NCBI GenBank assembly: GCA_003313425.1 | Contig: NHZP01000039.1 | Location: forward strand, 62,001 to 126,000 | Source of the DNA: Pseudopyrenochaeta lycopersici | Lineage: Eukaryota; Ascomycota; Dothideomycetes; Pleosporales; Pseudopyrenochaetaceae | Length of the DNA stretch: 64,000 nt | Reading direction: 5' to 3' | Shown: positions 21,470 to 33,254 of the stretch, piece by piece | Layout: the number at the start of each line of letters is the position of its first letter | Position numbering within the stretch: position 1 is the stretch's first letter | Position numbers and translations under genes: made by a program | Notes under the pieces: generated by a model | The model's input: only the letters and a program-made list of their open reading frames with translations | What the model was told of the DNA's origin: nothing | The model's database searches: none

Positions 21470-22090
21470 GTGTATACTACTGTAAGGGTAATATCTAAGA
21501 TCTGTAAAGAATAGCGTTATGCCTGTGGAGGCGTTAACTGTATTATTAGCCTGAAACTTAGTAACGTAAAGCTAGGCAGCCTAGTTAGTTTGCGCGTAGT
21601 TAATATACTAATAAAGATAAATTTCTAAGGCTTAATTTACCTACTTAGTCTGCCTGTCTAATTTAGGGTAATAGGCTATTAATAAGCGCTGTTAGATATA
21701 CAGTCGCTTATAGACCTGCCTCTAAAACTAACTAATAAAATTTAAACTGCGGTTAGAGATAATACTAAGGGGAATGCTATATAATTTAAAGACCTCTATA
21801 AAGTACTTAGCAGCTTTAGCTGTAGTACAGCTATACGTAGGGAAAAAATACTATCTTTTTATAAGGCGGTCTATAATAACGAGGATATTCTTAAAAGTAC
21901 GGCTATCTAGCTAAGAGGTAGGTAAATCTTAAATAAAATTAACTAAAATTTCTGTCTAGCGTCTATAAAGTACTAGTAGTAGCTGTAAGTAACTATGCTT
22001 GCTGTCCTGAGGGCTTTTTGTTCGGCGATAAGTGACGCACGCGTCGTAATACCGTTTAATTAACAGGTGCATCTTTAGCTAGTAATACTG
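21470..22090 (-). pseudogene. Integrase remnant
   Basis: The minus strand gives ILVIIDRLIKR (relatives VVVDRLTKM), SIISNRSLNFIS (relatives IVSDRGxQFxS, the second catalytic Asp now Asn), LLIAYYPKLDRQTK (relatives STAYHPxTDGQTERVN) and STGITLFFTDLRYYP. These are in integrase core order. Several TAG/TAA stops interrupt the frame, so it is non-functional. Confidence 0.85.
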
Positions 22091-22689
22091 CGAGTATATA
22101 AAAAAGAACGTGTTGCGAGGGCCCTTATAACTAGTAATTTAATAGTTGTAACACAACTCTATAATGCGTCAGCGTAACTGTAGGTTAGGAGGCACGTAAA
22201 GCCTAGTCTTATCTATCTACAGGCGTTAGGAAGCTCCTTTACTTGTGCTTAATAGGTCTGCAGCAGAGAAATAGTAGCTATTCTTGTGAAACTATAATAG
22301 TAATTTAGCAGTTTCTGTATTAATAGCTTTGAAGGCCTTTTTAGCTATAGCGTTGTTAGCGTACGCAGCGTCTAGGATTTCTTCTGTTAACTAATAGTTA
22401 TCCTTATAACAGGGCAGCAAAGGATCTATTATACTGTTAATAGGCGTAGGATTATTATTATTATTAAATTCTATAGGAAAGTCTATTTCACGAGCGCGGG
22501 TAAAGCAAAATTATACTACCTTAGCTTATTCTTAGGATATTTAGTCTAGGGACTTAGGTTAACTAAGGGCTAAGGCGCGTAAGGCTGTTATAACTGCTAG
22601 TTATATGCCTAGGGAGAGTACTTAGGGTCTAAGAATAGCAGCCCGTGTACTATAATAAGGGTCTTCTACATCTGTTAGGGTATCTTAAG

Positions 22690-23330
22690 GTTAACGGCTT
22701 AAAGCGTCTGCTTTACTGTTAGTTTCCTTAGGGGTATAGATAATCTTAAAGTTAAACTAGCTAAGAAATAAGGACTACTATACTTACTATTAGCTAAGTT
22801 TTTTAGTTATTATAAACTATTCTAGGTTCTTATAGTCTATTATTACCTATATTAGTTAAGAAGAGCCTATAAGTTTAGGCTCCTATTCCTTAAATACCTA
22901 TATAATTACTATAAGTTTAAGATTATAGATGTTATAGTTACACTTTACTAGGGAGTGTTTCTTTAAAAAGAAAGTAATAGGTTATAGGACGTCCTTATTA
23001 TTATATTACTTTATAACCCCGCCTAATACCTATTCTAACGTATTAGTAAAGATGTAGATTTACTTAGTAGGATTAAAATACTTTAACACTACGCCTACAC
23101 GAAATACTGCTTTAAGAGCCTTAAAAGCTTTTACTTCCTCCTCTCCCTATATAATTAGCTTATAACGAACCTTCTTATAAGTAAGTTTATTAGGATTACT
23201 ACTTTTCTTTTCTATAATAGTAGCCTTAATAAGGCGTGTAAGTAGTAACGCTATCTTTAAGTAGCCTTTAATAAAGCGCTGGGAGAAGCTAGTATACCTA
23301 AGGAAAGCGAGCACATCTTAGGCAGTCTTT
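22690..23330 (-). pseudogene. RNase H remnant
   Basis: The minus strand reads IYIFTNTLEQVLGGVI (relatives have FTDAS at the start, so Asp is now Asn), YPITFFLKKHS, VIIDYKNLE (relatives VITDHKNLE), FNFKIIYTPKE and ADALSR. These are the standard Ty3/gypsy RNase H and connection motifs in order. Stops sit at former Gln, Trp and Arg codons. Confidence 0.85.
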
Positions 23331-23930
23331 AGTGTTTCCTATTACTGTACAGCCTCAATCTTCTCTAGGTTAATTTTAATACCCTTATTTATAATTATTA
23401 TACCTAGGAACTTAATGTAGTCTGTGTAAAATTCTAATTTGCGCAGGTCTATATAGAACCTTTTTTCCTTAAGGCGCGTAAGCACCTTTTTTACATACTC
23501 TATATAGGCTTCTACTAATTCTGAGAAAACTAAGATATTATCTAGATAGGCAGTATAAAACTTGTTAAGGTACTTAAAAAGAGCGCTATTAATTACCCTT
23601 TAAAATATAGCTAGAGCATTACAGAGGCCTATAGGCATTACGCGGTATTAATAAGTACCCTAACGCGTAGAGAAAGTAGTAAGCTACTCTAAACTAGGCT
23701 TTATGCGAATTTAATAAAAAGCGTGCACGATATTAAATTTAGAAAAGATAACAGCTTTATTAAGCTTAGCTAAAGTCTCGCAGAAGAAAGGAATTAGGTA
23801 TTAATCCTTAATAGAGGCTTTGTTAAGGTCTTAATAATCTACGTAGACTTAGATGCTACTACTAGGTTTAGTAACAATAAGTAAGTTATTTCGTGCAGTA
23901 GAGGGTCCCTAGAAGATAAAATCCTAGGCC
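23330..23930 (-). pseudogene. Reverse transcriptase remnant
   Basis: Minus-strand reading gives, in order, the YVDY and DLNKASIKD motifs, then RVMPIGLCNAL (relatives RMPFGLTNAP), then TAYLDNILVFSE near 23518-23550. The last is the catalytic YxDD box with the second Asp changed to Asn. FLGIIIINKGI and TSFSQRFIKGY follow. A stretch of about 60 codons after the YLDN box is still open. This is the best-preserved part of the element and identifies it as Ty3/gypsy. Confidence 0.9.
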
Positions 23931-24599
23931 TCTATCTCCTAAACATATTACTTAATAGCTTTAAACTATTTACTAGAAAATAGTCTTACTTAATAATTAG
24001 GCACCTTAGCTCCTAGCTTAAGCTTAATCTTATAGTTATGTTCTAAGTAATCTAGGAGCTTAGCCGCAGCTGCTTTATTAAATATAGGAATAATTAAGGT
24101 ATATTCCTTAAGCAGGTGCAGAGGTAGGATGTCTCTTAATAAGACTTCCTTAGGAGGGTTAAAGAACTTATTATAGTCCTTTTATGCTGCTGCGCGACAG
24201 ATTTTTTATAACGCTCCTAGTAGTAAGCGCTAAACTATTATAAATAGAGGGTAGTTTTTTCGTTTGGTAAACGCCCGAATAGCTTGTAGCGAGACAACCT
24301 TAATGCCTACTGCAGGTTCAGTTTGCTAGTGTAGTACTTAGTGTTCGTCGTCTAGCTTTGCTAGGGCTGCGGTATCTAACTTTGCCTGTTATTAGCTAGT
24401 CTTGCCTTTATTCCTGCTATCTGTAGAGGAACTAGGCTGTGTAGAGGCGTTAGGCGTAGCTCGCTCGCAGACGACTTATAGTGTATGTAAGTATTACTAG
24501 CATTCTGTTTAGTAGTATGCGTTAGGGAATTTAATCGTACCCTAATAGTAATTAAAGCGTAGTGCGTATAGTTTCCTCTAGCAGAATCCTAATACTAGG

Positions 24600-24840
24600 T
24601 TAAAGGCTCTATACTAGTTAAGAATATAGGCGGAAGTGTACTTAAAGTAGGAATTAATTTTTATGTAGAATTTAACCTTATAAGTAATAGATTCTAAAGT
24701 AATACTTTTATATCCTTTACATATAATAGGTATAATAAGAGGAATTAGTTAGAACCCCTAGGTAAGCTGGAGGAACCGCTATAAGATAAAGTTTACATCT
24801 GCTCTGTTGTCTGCTAATGTCTAGGCGACGTAGGGGGCGT
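24600..24840 (-). pseudogene. Aspartic protease region remnant
   Basis: The minus strand reads LADNRADVNFI followed by RFLQLT and GYKSITLESITYKVKF. This resembles the Ty3/gypsy protease region, where relatives have D-S/T-G-A followed by a hydrophobic run. The change from an expected Ser-Gly pair to Asn-Arg is consistent with G-to-A mutation. It lies upstream of the RT, as expected for the family. Confidence 0.5.
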
Positions 24841-24849
24841 TTTCTTATT

Positions 24850-27709
24850 ATCTAATTATGCTTAAGAAAGCGAACTGGTCTAGGCTGTCTAGACACAGCT
24901 TATCTTTCTAGATAGCCTGCGTGCGTCGTAGGAGTGCCTGCGCCACGGGCTTATGTATGCTGCCCTAGTAAGTAGCAGCTAGCGCGGTTTCCTAAGACTG
25001 ATTGTTAACCCTAGACGAAGGACTTTTATCTAGGGTTACTCTTCCCCTGAATAAATAACGTCCTTAGCTTTATTACTGTTACTGTTAGAGGCTTCTTTAT
25101 AGTTAGAGTTACTAGTCTTTAGGCTTGCGTGTACGTAACAATTAGTGGCTAGGTTACTGCGCGGATTTCCTTGATACTAGTTACGGCTAGGGTCCGCGTT
25201 GTAAGGCTTAGGACCGTCAGCTAGCTTGTAGTTACCTATTCTATTATCTTTAAACAACAGACGTAGGCCTAGAGTAGGCTTACTAGCTTTCTTAATAGGC
25301 TTATCCGCCGCTGTCCTTAGAACAAATTTACGAGGCGGTGCTAGGCTTAGTCTAGCTAGCGCGTTACGCCCCTTTGTTTGATTAGCAAGATACTAAGGCA
25401 ATTACTAGAGGTTGTAGCTCTAACATGCATTATTAATTGTATTATAAAGAGATTAGAAGTTAGTAGTAGTATAGACAGCGGGCGCGCTGCTAAGGCTCTG
25501 TTAGAGATAGCCTGGAAGCTTAGCCTAAAGCTTATACGCTTAAGTTATAGTAATCTATCTAAGCTAAGTAGCGATAGCGTTAAACTCTGTCTAGAATAGA
25601 GCCTATACTTTAACTGTAGTAGGGTATTCTAGCGAGCTACGTTCTAGGAAGACTAAAGTATTATATTACTATTCTGCTGTAACATAGTAGTTATAGTTAC
25701 TAAAGATAGAGTTAAGGACATAAAAATACTTAAAGTTATTCTTATATTAATATAAAAACCTATTAGGCTCTTATAGTAAGGTTTAAGCAGAACTACTAGT
25801 AGCTTAAAAGATAAATTATACTCGCATGTTATTATATTACTAGTCTAACCTGTTGTTTTTAAAATAGTTAAGTATCTTCATAATCTACCTATAAAGATTA
25901 GGACCCCTAGAGTACACTAGAGGCACCTAAATTTACTTATTCTTTATAGATAAGAACTAATATAACCCCTTAATCTTATAGTAGAGCTTAGTTAGATAAG
26001 GGCTTAGTGTTACTGTGTCGCCTAGGGATGTTTAGTATTCGCGAGTAAGAGGAAGGTTAGTTAAGAGCGGAACACGCTAAGGGGAACTAAACTTATTAAG
26101 AATACTACCCGCTGCGTTACCTTATAGGAGGATTTATGTAGGCGTACTTATTCCTCCTAGCAGAGGCTTATTTATAGCTCCTAGGGCTGGCTGCAATAGA
26201 GTAAGTCTAGTAAGGCCTAAAACCTTAGGAGAGCTAGACAACAGCTAGTCGCGCAACGCAGAGTTATTACGCTTATTCTTAATTTCTTGTAACAAACCTT
26301 CTAAGGTCTTATAGTTAGCGACGAGCTTATTCTACTACTTGCTAAGCTTATTATATTCTTTAACTAGCTTATCCTTTTATTAAGTAAAGCTGTGTTGTTA
26401 TTTAGTTAGTTCCTGCTTTAGAGTAGAAGCGTTAAGGTAGTATATCTCTAATAACTTCTTATCCTTATTAAGAGCATGCAGGGCACACCTAAATAGTGTT
26501 ATTAGGCGTGCAAGTTGCGTAAGCTTAAGGCTTAAGAACTTACTAAGGTAGTTCTTTACGAGCTAGATACCTAAGGGTACTAATTACTAAATAGAAGTAG
26601 GTAGACTTAAGCTCGCGGATAGTAGTAAACCTAGAAGGCTACCTAGAGGAAGATAGTTATTAAAGTCCTTAGGGAGACCTAGATTAGCAGCTTCCGTACG
26701 TAGCTACATCTAATAAGCTCTCTTAGCACGCTATATTATATCGCAAGAGAAGGAATGTAGGTTAACTTCCTTAGTTAATAAGTTAGTACGGGAGCTTATT
26801 AGAGTAAATTCAGGGTACTCTACGTCTTTAATAACAGGGTTTTCTAAGATAACTAGTTCTAAATCTTCTATAGCCTTATTCTTATTCTTCTCTTAGCGTT
26901 AATAAGCCTTTTCCCTAAGTTAATTACGAGCCGCCTGTGTTTTAGCTAACGCGTTATCTTTCTAATAGGCTTAAAATTTAGGCCGCTAGCTAGAGGACTC
27001 TTTATTATAAGAGCTGTCTGCTATTAGGCTAAATAAAGAAGGTTAGATAGAAGTAAGAGTAGCTGTAGCAGTAAAAGTAAAAGTTAAAGTAAAACTAAAG
27101 GGAATCCTTAAGCTTTAGTAAGCAGACTTAAGATTTAACTGTTAGTTAAGTAGTATTATTAGTTAGGTGAGGTTGCTAGGACTAAGATAAATACTTAGGA
27201 GTGTTATGCACAGGCTAAGTTTAGAGAATTACCTAATTAGGAAGTTTTAGAGGGTAAATACGTGCTTAAGGCAGCACGTGCGCGCAATTAAAATATACGC
27301 ACAGACTATAGTGTGTAAAAGTAGGAATAATCCCTAGAGTGTTCCTATTTAAGGAAGGGAATAATAGGACGTGTCTTATTAATAATAATCCTAGTGTTTA
27401 GGTAGCGTAAAGCGTAGGCACTAAGGTGCGAAATAGGTTACTAGCAAGAAAACCTAGCAAATTCTAGGCTATTCTAAAGCTTAACTAAGGGGGAATAGCT
27501 TATAAAATTTTAGCTAAACTAGCAGTAGAGGATAGCACTGTAAATTAACTATTGTGCGAGGGCTATCCTAAAGCTTAACTAAGGGGGGATAGGATCTAGT
27601 CCTAGTACGTTAGTACCACCTTACTGTTAAACTCACCTAAGAGGTAACAGCTTAAGTAACTGTGTGTTAACTACGGAGAGGAGCTAAAGCGCTGTATAAT
27701 CTGCTATTA
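24850..27709 (-). pseudogene. Gag and 5' leader region of the retrotransposon, unreadable
   Basis: By position this is the gag part and untranslated leader. I cannot recover a convincing capsid or zinc-knuckle sequence through the stops. A tandem GTAAAAGTAAAAGTTAAAG-like patch lies near 27068-27096. The bases next to the right LTR on the minus strand (TAATAGCAGATTATAC) could be a primer binding site that once started TGG, but this is only inference. Confidence 0.5.
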
Positions 27710-28011
27710 TGTAAGGCAGTTAACACGCATAGTTAGGACGGTCTTAGTTAAAGAAACTTAATTTAAAAGGAAATGGATAAAATAGCAGATACCTCTCACC
27801 TTCGGGGGAGAGGTGCTGCCTATATACATAAGCTAGAGCAGGCTAGTCCTGATCCAGTTACCTAGCTTGGTGAAAGGTAAGAGGTAACAGTTACCTTTCA
27901 CCTGCGTCTAGTAACTTGGCAGGATCGTTACCTTTCACCTGCGTCTAGTAACTTGGAAGGATTGAACCCTTTCACCTGCGTCTAGTAACCTGAAAGGATT
28001 GAACCCTGACA
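27710..28011 (-). repeat. Right LTR (5' LTR in element orientation)
   Basis: 302 bp, starting TGTAAGGCAG and ending CCCTGACA. 97 percent identical to the left LTR, with the same TATA-like site, hairpin and triple tandem unit (about 27890-28007). Five differences carry T or A here against C or G in the left copy, and four go the other way, so both copies have been mutated independently. Confidence 0.92.
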
Positions 28012-28016
28012 CCTGG
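28012..28016. repeat. Right target-site duplication of the LTR retrotransposon
   Basis: CCTGG, identical to 19987-19991. Confidence 0.9.
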
Positions 28017-28724
28017 GCATGTGATTTGTTATCGTACAAGAAGGTACTTCATTACCACAGCTTGAAGTACACAACCCCATGGCTGGAACGGATCGGCGGC
28101 CCTCGCTGCTATCTTCATTAAAGGTGTACGTTCACTTGCCTGAATATAAGCATATTTTCTTGCAGAATCGCCTTCCACTAAGGGCTGACCTATCACGCCG
28201 CGCTACCCTGTGGGCTGTGCAGCCAGGCGCACCTGCCCCGCGCGAATCTTATTCGGCCTCACCAAACCAAGGCCATATCAAGGCAGAGCAAGATCACTTT
28301 TCGCACCGGATGTGATACCTCGGTTTGGTTTCGCGCCTTATTCTCCCAGGTGCTCGCTAACCTTGATAGCAGAAGACTCATATTCCGAGCATGTTGCTGT
28401 AGTTGTCTTGCTGTTTCCCCGAAAGTTTCTGAATTGCTAAGGCGGAGAGCTTTACGACTATAGCGCAAACAACAACGCCTCTATCAAAAGGGTCAACCGA
28501 GAAGACTTAAGAGCATATGATATATCAAGTTCGGAAGCTACCTAACCAAAGTTGACTGCGTGTCTTTGCGTGATACAGTCTGCGTGTCGTGGCGGTGGCT
28601 AAGCTGTTGAGGCTGAGTCGACTGGGGGTCAAGATCTTGATTAACTTCTGCCCAGCTTCATACCACCTGGAACTCATTTTTTCTTCGTGAAATAATCATA
28701 TCATCTGAAAATTGCCTCTTCATC
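28017..28724. other. Intergenic region after the retrotransposon
   Basis: About 700 bp of normal composition: the AT-rich decay stops sharply at the LTR. Frames at 28079-28315 and 28210-28440 overlap each other and carry no motif. The segment should hold the promoter of the gene starting at 28725. Confidence 0.45.
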
Positions 28725-31700
28725 ATGGCCTCGATAGGCCGGATAACGCTCTCCATAGCTTCGGGCGTAATGGAGACGACTGCAGCCTTGGCCAACTTCA
28801 ACTTCGACTTTTCTATCGTTCGCATGGAGGCTCCAGCCGAGTATAGCGCCATTGGAAGCAATTTATCAAAAAGAAGGAAACAAGAGGCAGAGGAAGGCAA
28901 AATTCATGCGACAGCCCGCAAACTGGGTGGATTATTTGCCGATGTCGTACCACACGTCCCCAACCTCGAGAAGCTATACGGATTACGGGCGTCGGAAATT
29001 GTCGAGAACCGAACAATAAACCCGGAGGCATCGTCCTCTTATGGAGCTCTTCAAGGATACGTAGGTTTAGATGCGACCTCGATTTGGGCAGCTGCCACCT
29101 CTGGTCGAGGGGCGATACAGGTCCACCTTCTTGCCTGCATACTAGCTCGACAATGGTCGCCTTCCCAAGCTATTTCCATTTGGAGTGAATTAGTCTCTGC
29201 TCGAAAATCGCAGTTGGAGTCCATGCTTCAGGAGGACCAATTCCACCTCGGACAGCTTATGGCTGCCCAAATTGACGTCGGTCCAAGCAAGCTTGCGCAA
29301 TGGGATGCGAGCGCGAGGTCGGTAAGGTCGATTATCCATAAATGCACGGCAATAATTCTTATGATGCTTTCTAGTGGCTGCATGCTGCAGATAAAATATT
29401 CCCCCTCCAGCAAAAGCAACTGATGCTAATCATCGACAACATTGATCGCAATATTTTGTCAAAGGATGCAGTATACCAGACAGTACTTCGTATTTGGTGT
29501 GACAGTCTCTCGTTCATGGAGAAGATAGCGTCAGGAATGGCCTTGAGTGCCGATAATCCTGACATATTCCTCGGTCTATCCGCCTGGCATCTCTACCCTG
29601 ATATGACCATCCTTGGTAATGAGCCCAAGCACGTCAGCCAGAAAGACAAGCTCATACCCGAAGGCGCCATGGTAACCGTTGGAATGCAGAATTCTCCGAA
29701 CCCGAAATATTCAACTGGATCTGGCATCACTTGGACGATTCCTCTGGCGAGGCTAAAGTACTACGGTAGACCTAAAGTCTCAACCAGCACCGTCGGGACA
29801 AGCTCATCTCGAGCTCCATTTGAAAGACTGATACAAATCGCTCTCGGAAGCTTGATCAGCGATTGGGGACCAGATGCTGCAGATCTATCGAGGATTTTGA
29901 ACTTCTTTACGGCATTGGCCGAACGTTGCCACCTCGAAAGCCTTATGATAGGACATTCGAATAGCTCAATCACGCACGCAAGTTGGTCTGCATTGTTTGC
30001 TGATCAAGCAAAGAAATACCACCAATTGCGCCAAGCAGAAAAGCTGGAATTCAGTCGTTATGTAAACCTTGGAAGACGCCGCTACCGAGGTTTTGTCGCC
30101 AAAGAAAAAGCACCCCCCTTTTTTGAGCTGGACAATGCCTTCACGATCATGTCTTACCTCCACACTGAAGCCCAAATAGCTTTTCTGCGCGATTATGCTG
30201 CAAAGCATGACATTGGCATAGACCTCCGCAATGCAGTCATTTTGTACGGAGATGGTACCTCCAGCGGAATCGCAAGTGTACTCCCTCAGACTTTCCGGCT
30301 TTCCGATCAGCCGAGTTTGCGAAGCCATCGCCGCTGGATTCTCTTGCACAGTGTATCACGAGACGAGATGAAGCTACGAGGCTATGATCCGGAAGAAATA
30401 CAGGTTGCTATAGGTGTCGAGGAGCGCACTAGCAATCCTGCGTGGTACACTCTCGTAGCTGCTGGAGAACGATCCGTTGATATCATGGACAAGACCCCTG
30501 AGCCATGTGGTTTCATCCAGAGGGGAACCTTAGTAGATCCCCATAGTAATAGGATTGTTGAACGGTTTTCAGGCCGGACCGACGTGGACACCGACCCTCC
30601 TCTCATTTTCCATTGGATGCCTTCTGAAAAAACAGTCGACTTGGAGCGGCTCGAGGATCTTTTAAAGAAGCATACCACTACAAATGTCTCTCAACGTCAT
30701 AGATCTGGCTGGGCTATAGCCTCTGCATGGAGCCAATACGAGGGCATGAAGTTCAGGCTAGTCGGCAATACGAGGAGCATAGCCCTCTACGTACCCGTTC
30801 AGACCTGGAAAGGCACAGTGAAGCTTCAATCGCCCGTCGATTTCATCGCAGACTGCATTTCGAATCTTCCAACGGAGGATATCGTCGTCACTCAGATGCT
30901 GAATAAATTATTGCCAGAATCTACCCACAAGTCGCTAGCCGTGCTCAGCCGAGCTGCGGAGGTATACTCCATGATGCCAAAAGCAAACGTCGACTTGACC
31001 GTGGCTTCGGAGCCTCTTCATACTGCACGATGGCTGTCAAACATTCAAGTCCCTGAGAGAACAATTGAAGAGGCGTTCGCATGTATCTGCAGATTTGACA
31101 GCGGCATCGATCTAGCGCCATCTGATTTCAATGGAGTCATGGGAATATCATCCAATGACGTCATGTATGTCTGCGACGCATTGCTTGACTTCCCTGTCCG
31201 GCGTCGAACAGGTGTGCGATGCGTTCCCGGAAATATAGGCAAGCCAGGGGTCTGCCTGTTGATATGTCCACCAGATCTGGACGTCCGTGATACCCTCGAT
31301 GACTGGAATCTGATCAACCATGCTCCATTCGATGGAAAATTCGAGGATAACTTCAAAAATACATCGCTCCATCTCAAACTCACCGGCGCTGAACTACCTT
31401 TGGACGTTGGACGCCGTGGAGGTACATTTACTGATGCAATGTACGTCGATGCTGTGGTTCAGGTGTACGATCGAGACCAATGGTTTACGGATATCGATGT
31501 TATGGTACTCTATGTGCCTTCTGGAGATTCTATAGTAGATATATGTCTACCACCATCGACGTGCGATCACAATGAGCCGGAGAAAACTGGATTTACCCGT
31601 GTAGGGGCAGTCACTGCAGTTGACAACTGGCCTGAAATCATTGAGCCTCCGCTTAATATGTCTGTAGTAAGGGCAAATAGAAATTGGAGCGCACGTTTAG

Positions 31701-31822
31701 CTCTTGCATGTTTTATGAGGGCAAAGGACTATCCGCTAATTGTCGCAAACGAAAGCCTGTGCTGGGCTTGTGTGGAAAATGATGTCAAAAGGCTAGGCAC
31801 AGATGTGTTCGTCCTTTTGTAG
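28725..31822 (+). CDS. Large fungal protein of unknown function (1014 aa)
   Basis: Two exons (28725-29321 and 29375-31822; 3045 nt) around a 53-nt intron with a GTAAGG donor. The join restores the continuous stretch WDASARSWLHAADKIF followed by QQKQLMLIIDNID. Nothing matches a domain I can name. Visible features are a helical N-terminus (MASIGRITLSIASGV), the block LLGLSAWHLYPDM-like GLSAWHLYPDM, and a long mixed alpha/beta C-terminus with no membrane segments or P-loop. I have the impression that similar large hypothetical proteins occur across Pezizomycotina, with the same SAWHLYPDM and DASAR blocks, so it is likely a real conserved family. It lies 0.7 kb from the retrotransposon yet is not RIP-damaged. 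Confidence 0.82.
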
Positions 31823-33254
31823 CAATTGTAAGGCGTTTAGTGTATTCGGAGAAATCTTCACTTACTTTCCGCTTCGTCAACTACATAGAGTAATGACGCT
31901 GTATGCCCAAAATTCTCAACATCAAGGCTGGAGTTTTATGTTCAGACTAAGTATACATAACATATAACTCAGAGAAAGTAGTATGGCTACCTTAGAGTAT
32001 TGAAAGTCATGTTCGAACATGTCGGAGACACAATCGGCATCGGCGCTAGCTATGAAAAGGTATGGATCAATATGCAGCTTCCAGGGGGACGACGCTTAGT
32101 GCTCTTCAAAGTATGTGTAGGCACCATGTCATTCCATAGTATTAGTTATATCTTTCATAGAAGAGTCAGGGTAAAAACCGATTATAGAGCCAAGTAATTT
32201 CGTAGTGCGCAAGGGCAGGATGGCGAGTAATAGAGCTGCGTTTAAGCGTACAGTTTTGCTACGGTTAGGGCTCAAATGGAGCCCTCGAACGTTCAATCAC
32301 GCTATTCAGGGAGGACGGCCTACCAGCTCCAGCTATAAGTTTGTATGCTCAAGCTATAGTACAGAAGTACCGTCTTTTACAATGGCAAATTACGTACCTA
32401 TCCCAATTTCACTAAACTAGATATAGAAAAAAGGGGTGGGGGAGAGGGTGGTTGCAAAGGTAGTTTCGCTAGCGACTTGGTAAAGAAGAACTTTAATGAT
32501 AGGGCGTTCACGATATTTTGTGTGACTCAATGGGAGCTCAAGAGAATGTGACTTAGCTAGGTCAAGAGTAGCGAGTACGGTGTAACCGTTCAGCGCCACG
32601 GCAATTTTTGCCGCACCCACCTAACGAGATCCAAAGCATGAAATTGCGCACTCTTTCGAGGAGACATCTTGCATTCAAATAGTTATAGAGGAAATTTAAT
32701 AAGAGACTAGAGTTGAAGGATTTACAGTTTGGTTACGTGAGCGACCAAACCACTAAAGGAAGCGAGGAAAGGATTTCCAGTTCACAATTCTTCCCGTAGC
32801 ATACATTTCTTTCATTTCTGATAAGCTTTAGTTGCCCGAGTTTTTTAGAATCTGACTTTGTGCACGTACCGTATGAGTGCTGTAACGATGCAACGTCCTG
32901 AGGCAGGATACCCCCCCATGCCAACTCTATCTCGCAAGGCGAGCTGTCTTCGCTTTGCAGCTCCACTCCCGATACTATTTCATCCTATTTTGTTCAATGA
33001 GTCTCATTTGCTCCGGTTTTTTGTACGTAATAGGCTTTTGTAGTTTCTTTTTGATCTGCCGCATCAGCTGCCTGGAAGGCGGAATTCCCATCTGATTAGC
33101 CGGCTAAAGTCTTTTCCGAGCAATAGCCACCATCAGATAATAGGCACCATCCTCGGCATCGGAACACGCGTCCAACTATCGATGTACAAGAACATCGTCT
33201 TTGTCCTCTCAGTCGTCCTTTTTTTCCACCTATACCCAGATCCACGACCGCTCC
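31823..33254. other. Intergenic region, no supported gene
   Basis: About 1.4 kb. Short frames at 32000-32420 (plus) and 32417-32966 (minus) lack motifs. The segment just before 33255 should carry the promoter of the AIF-like gene. Confidence 0.45.

Larger units (their letters stand above)
19992..28011 (-). mobile_element. Full-length Ty3/gypsy chromovirus LTR retrotransposon, RIP-inactivated
   Basis: An 8020-bp element bounded by 302-bp LTRs and 5-bp CCTGG duplications. Its coding strand is minus: reading from high to low coordinates gives gag region, protease, reverse transcriptase, RNase H, integrase and chromodomain, the Ty3/gypsy order. The polypurine tract abuts the left LTR, confirming orientation. 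Nearly every frame is interrupted by TAG/TAA stops where relatives have Gln or Trp, and Asp codons have become Asn (GAT to AAT). Together with the TA-rich composition this is the expected trace of repeat-induced point mutation. No intact protein remains, so the element is dead. It lies 17 bp from the foldback element. Confidence 0.93.

Noticed and set aside
25378..25599. 73-codon plus-strand frame inside the retrotransposon
   Set aside because: On the strand opposite to the element and without similarity to any known motif; chance opening in RIP-mutated DNA.
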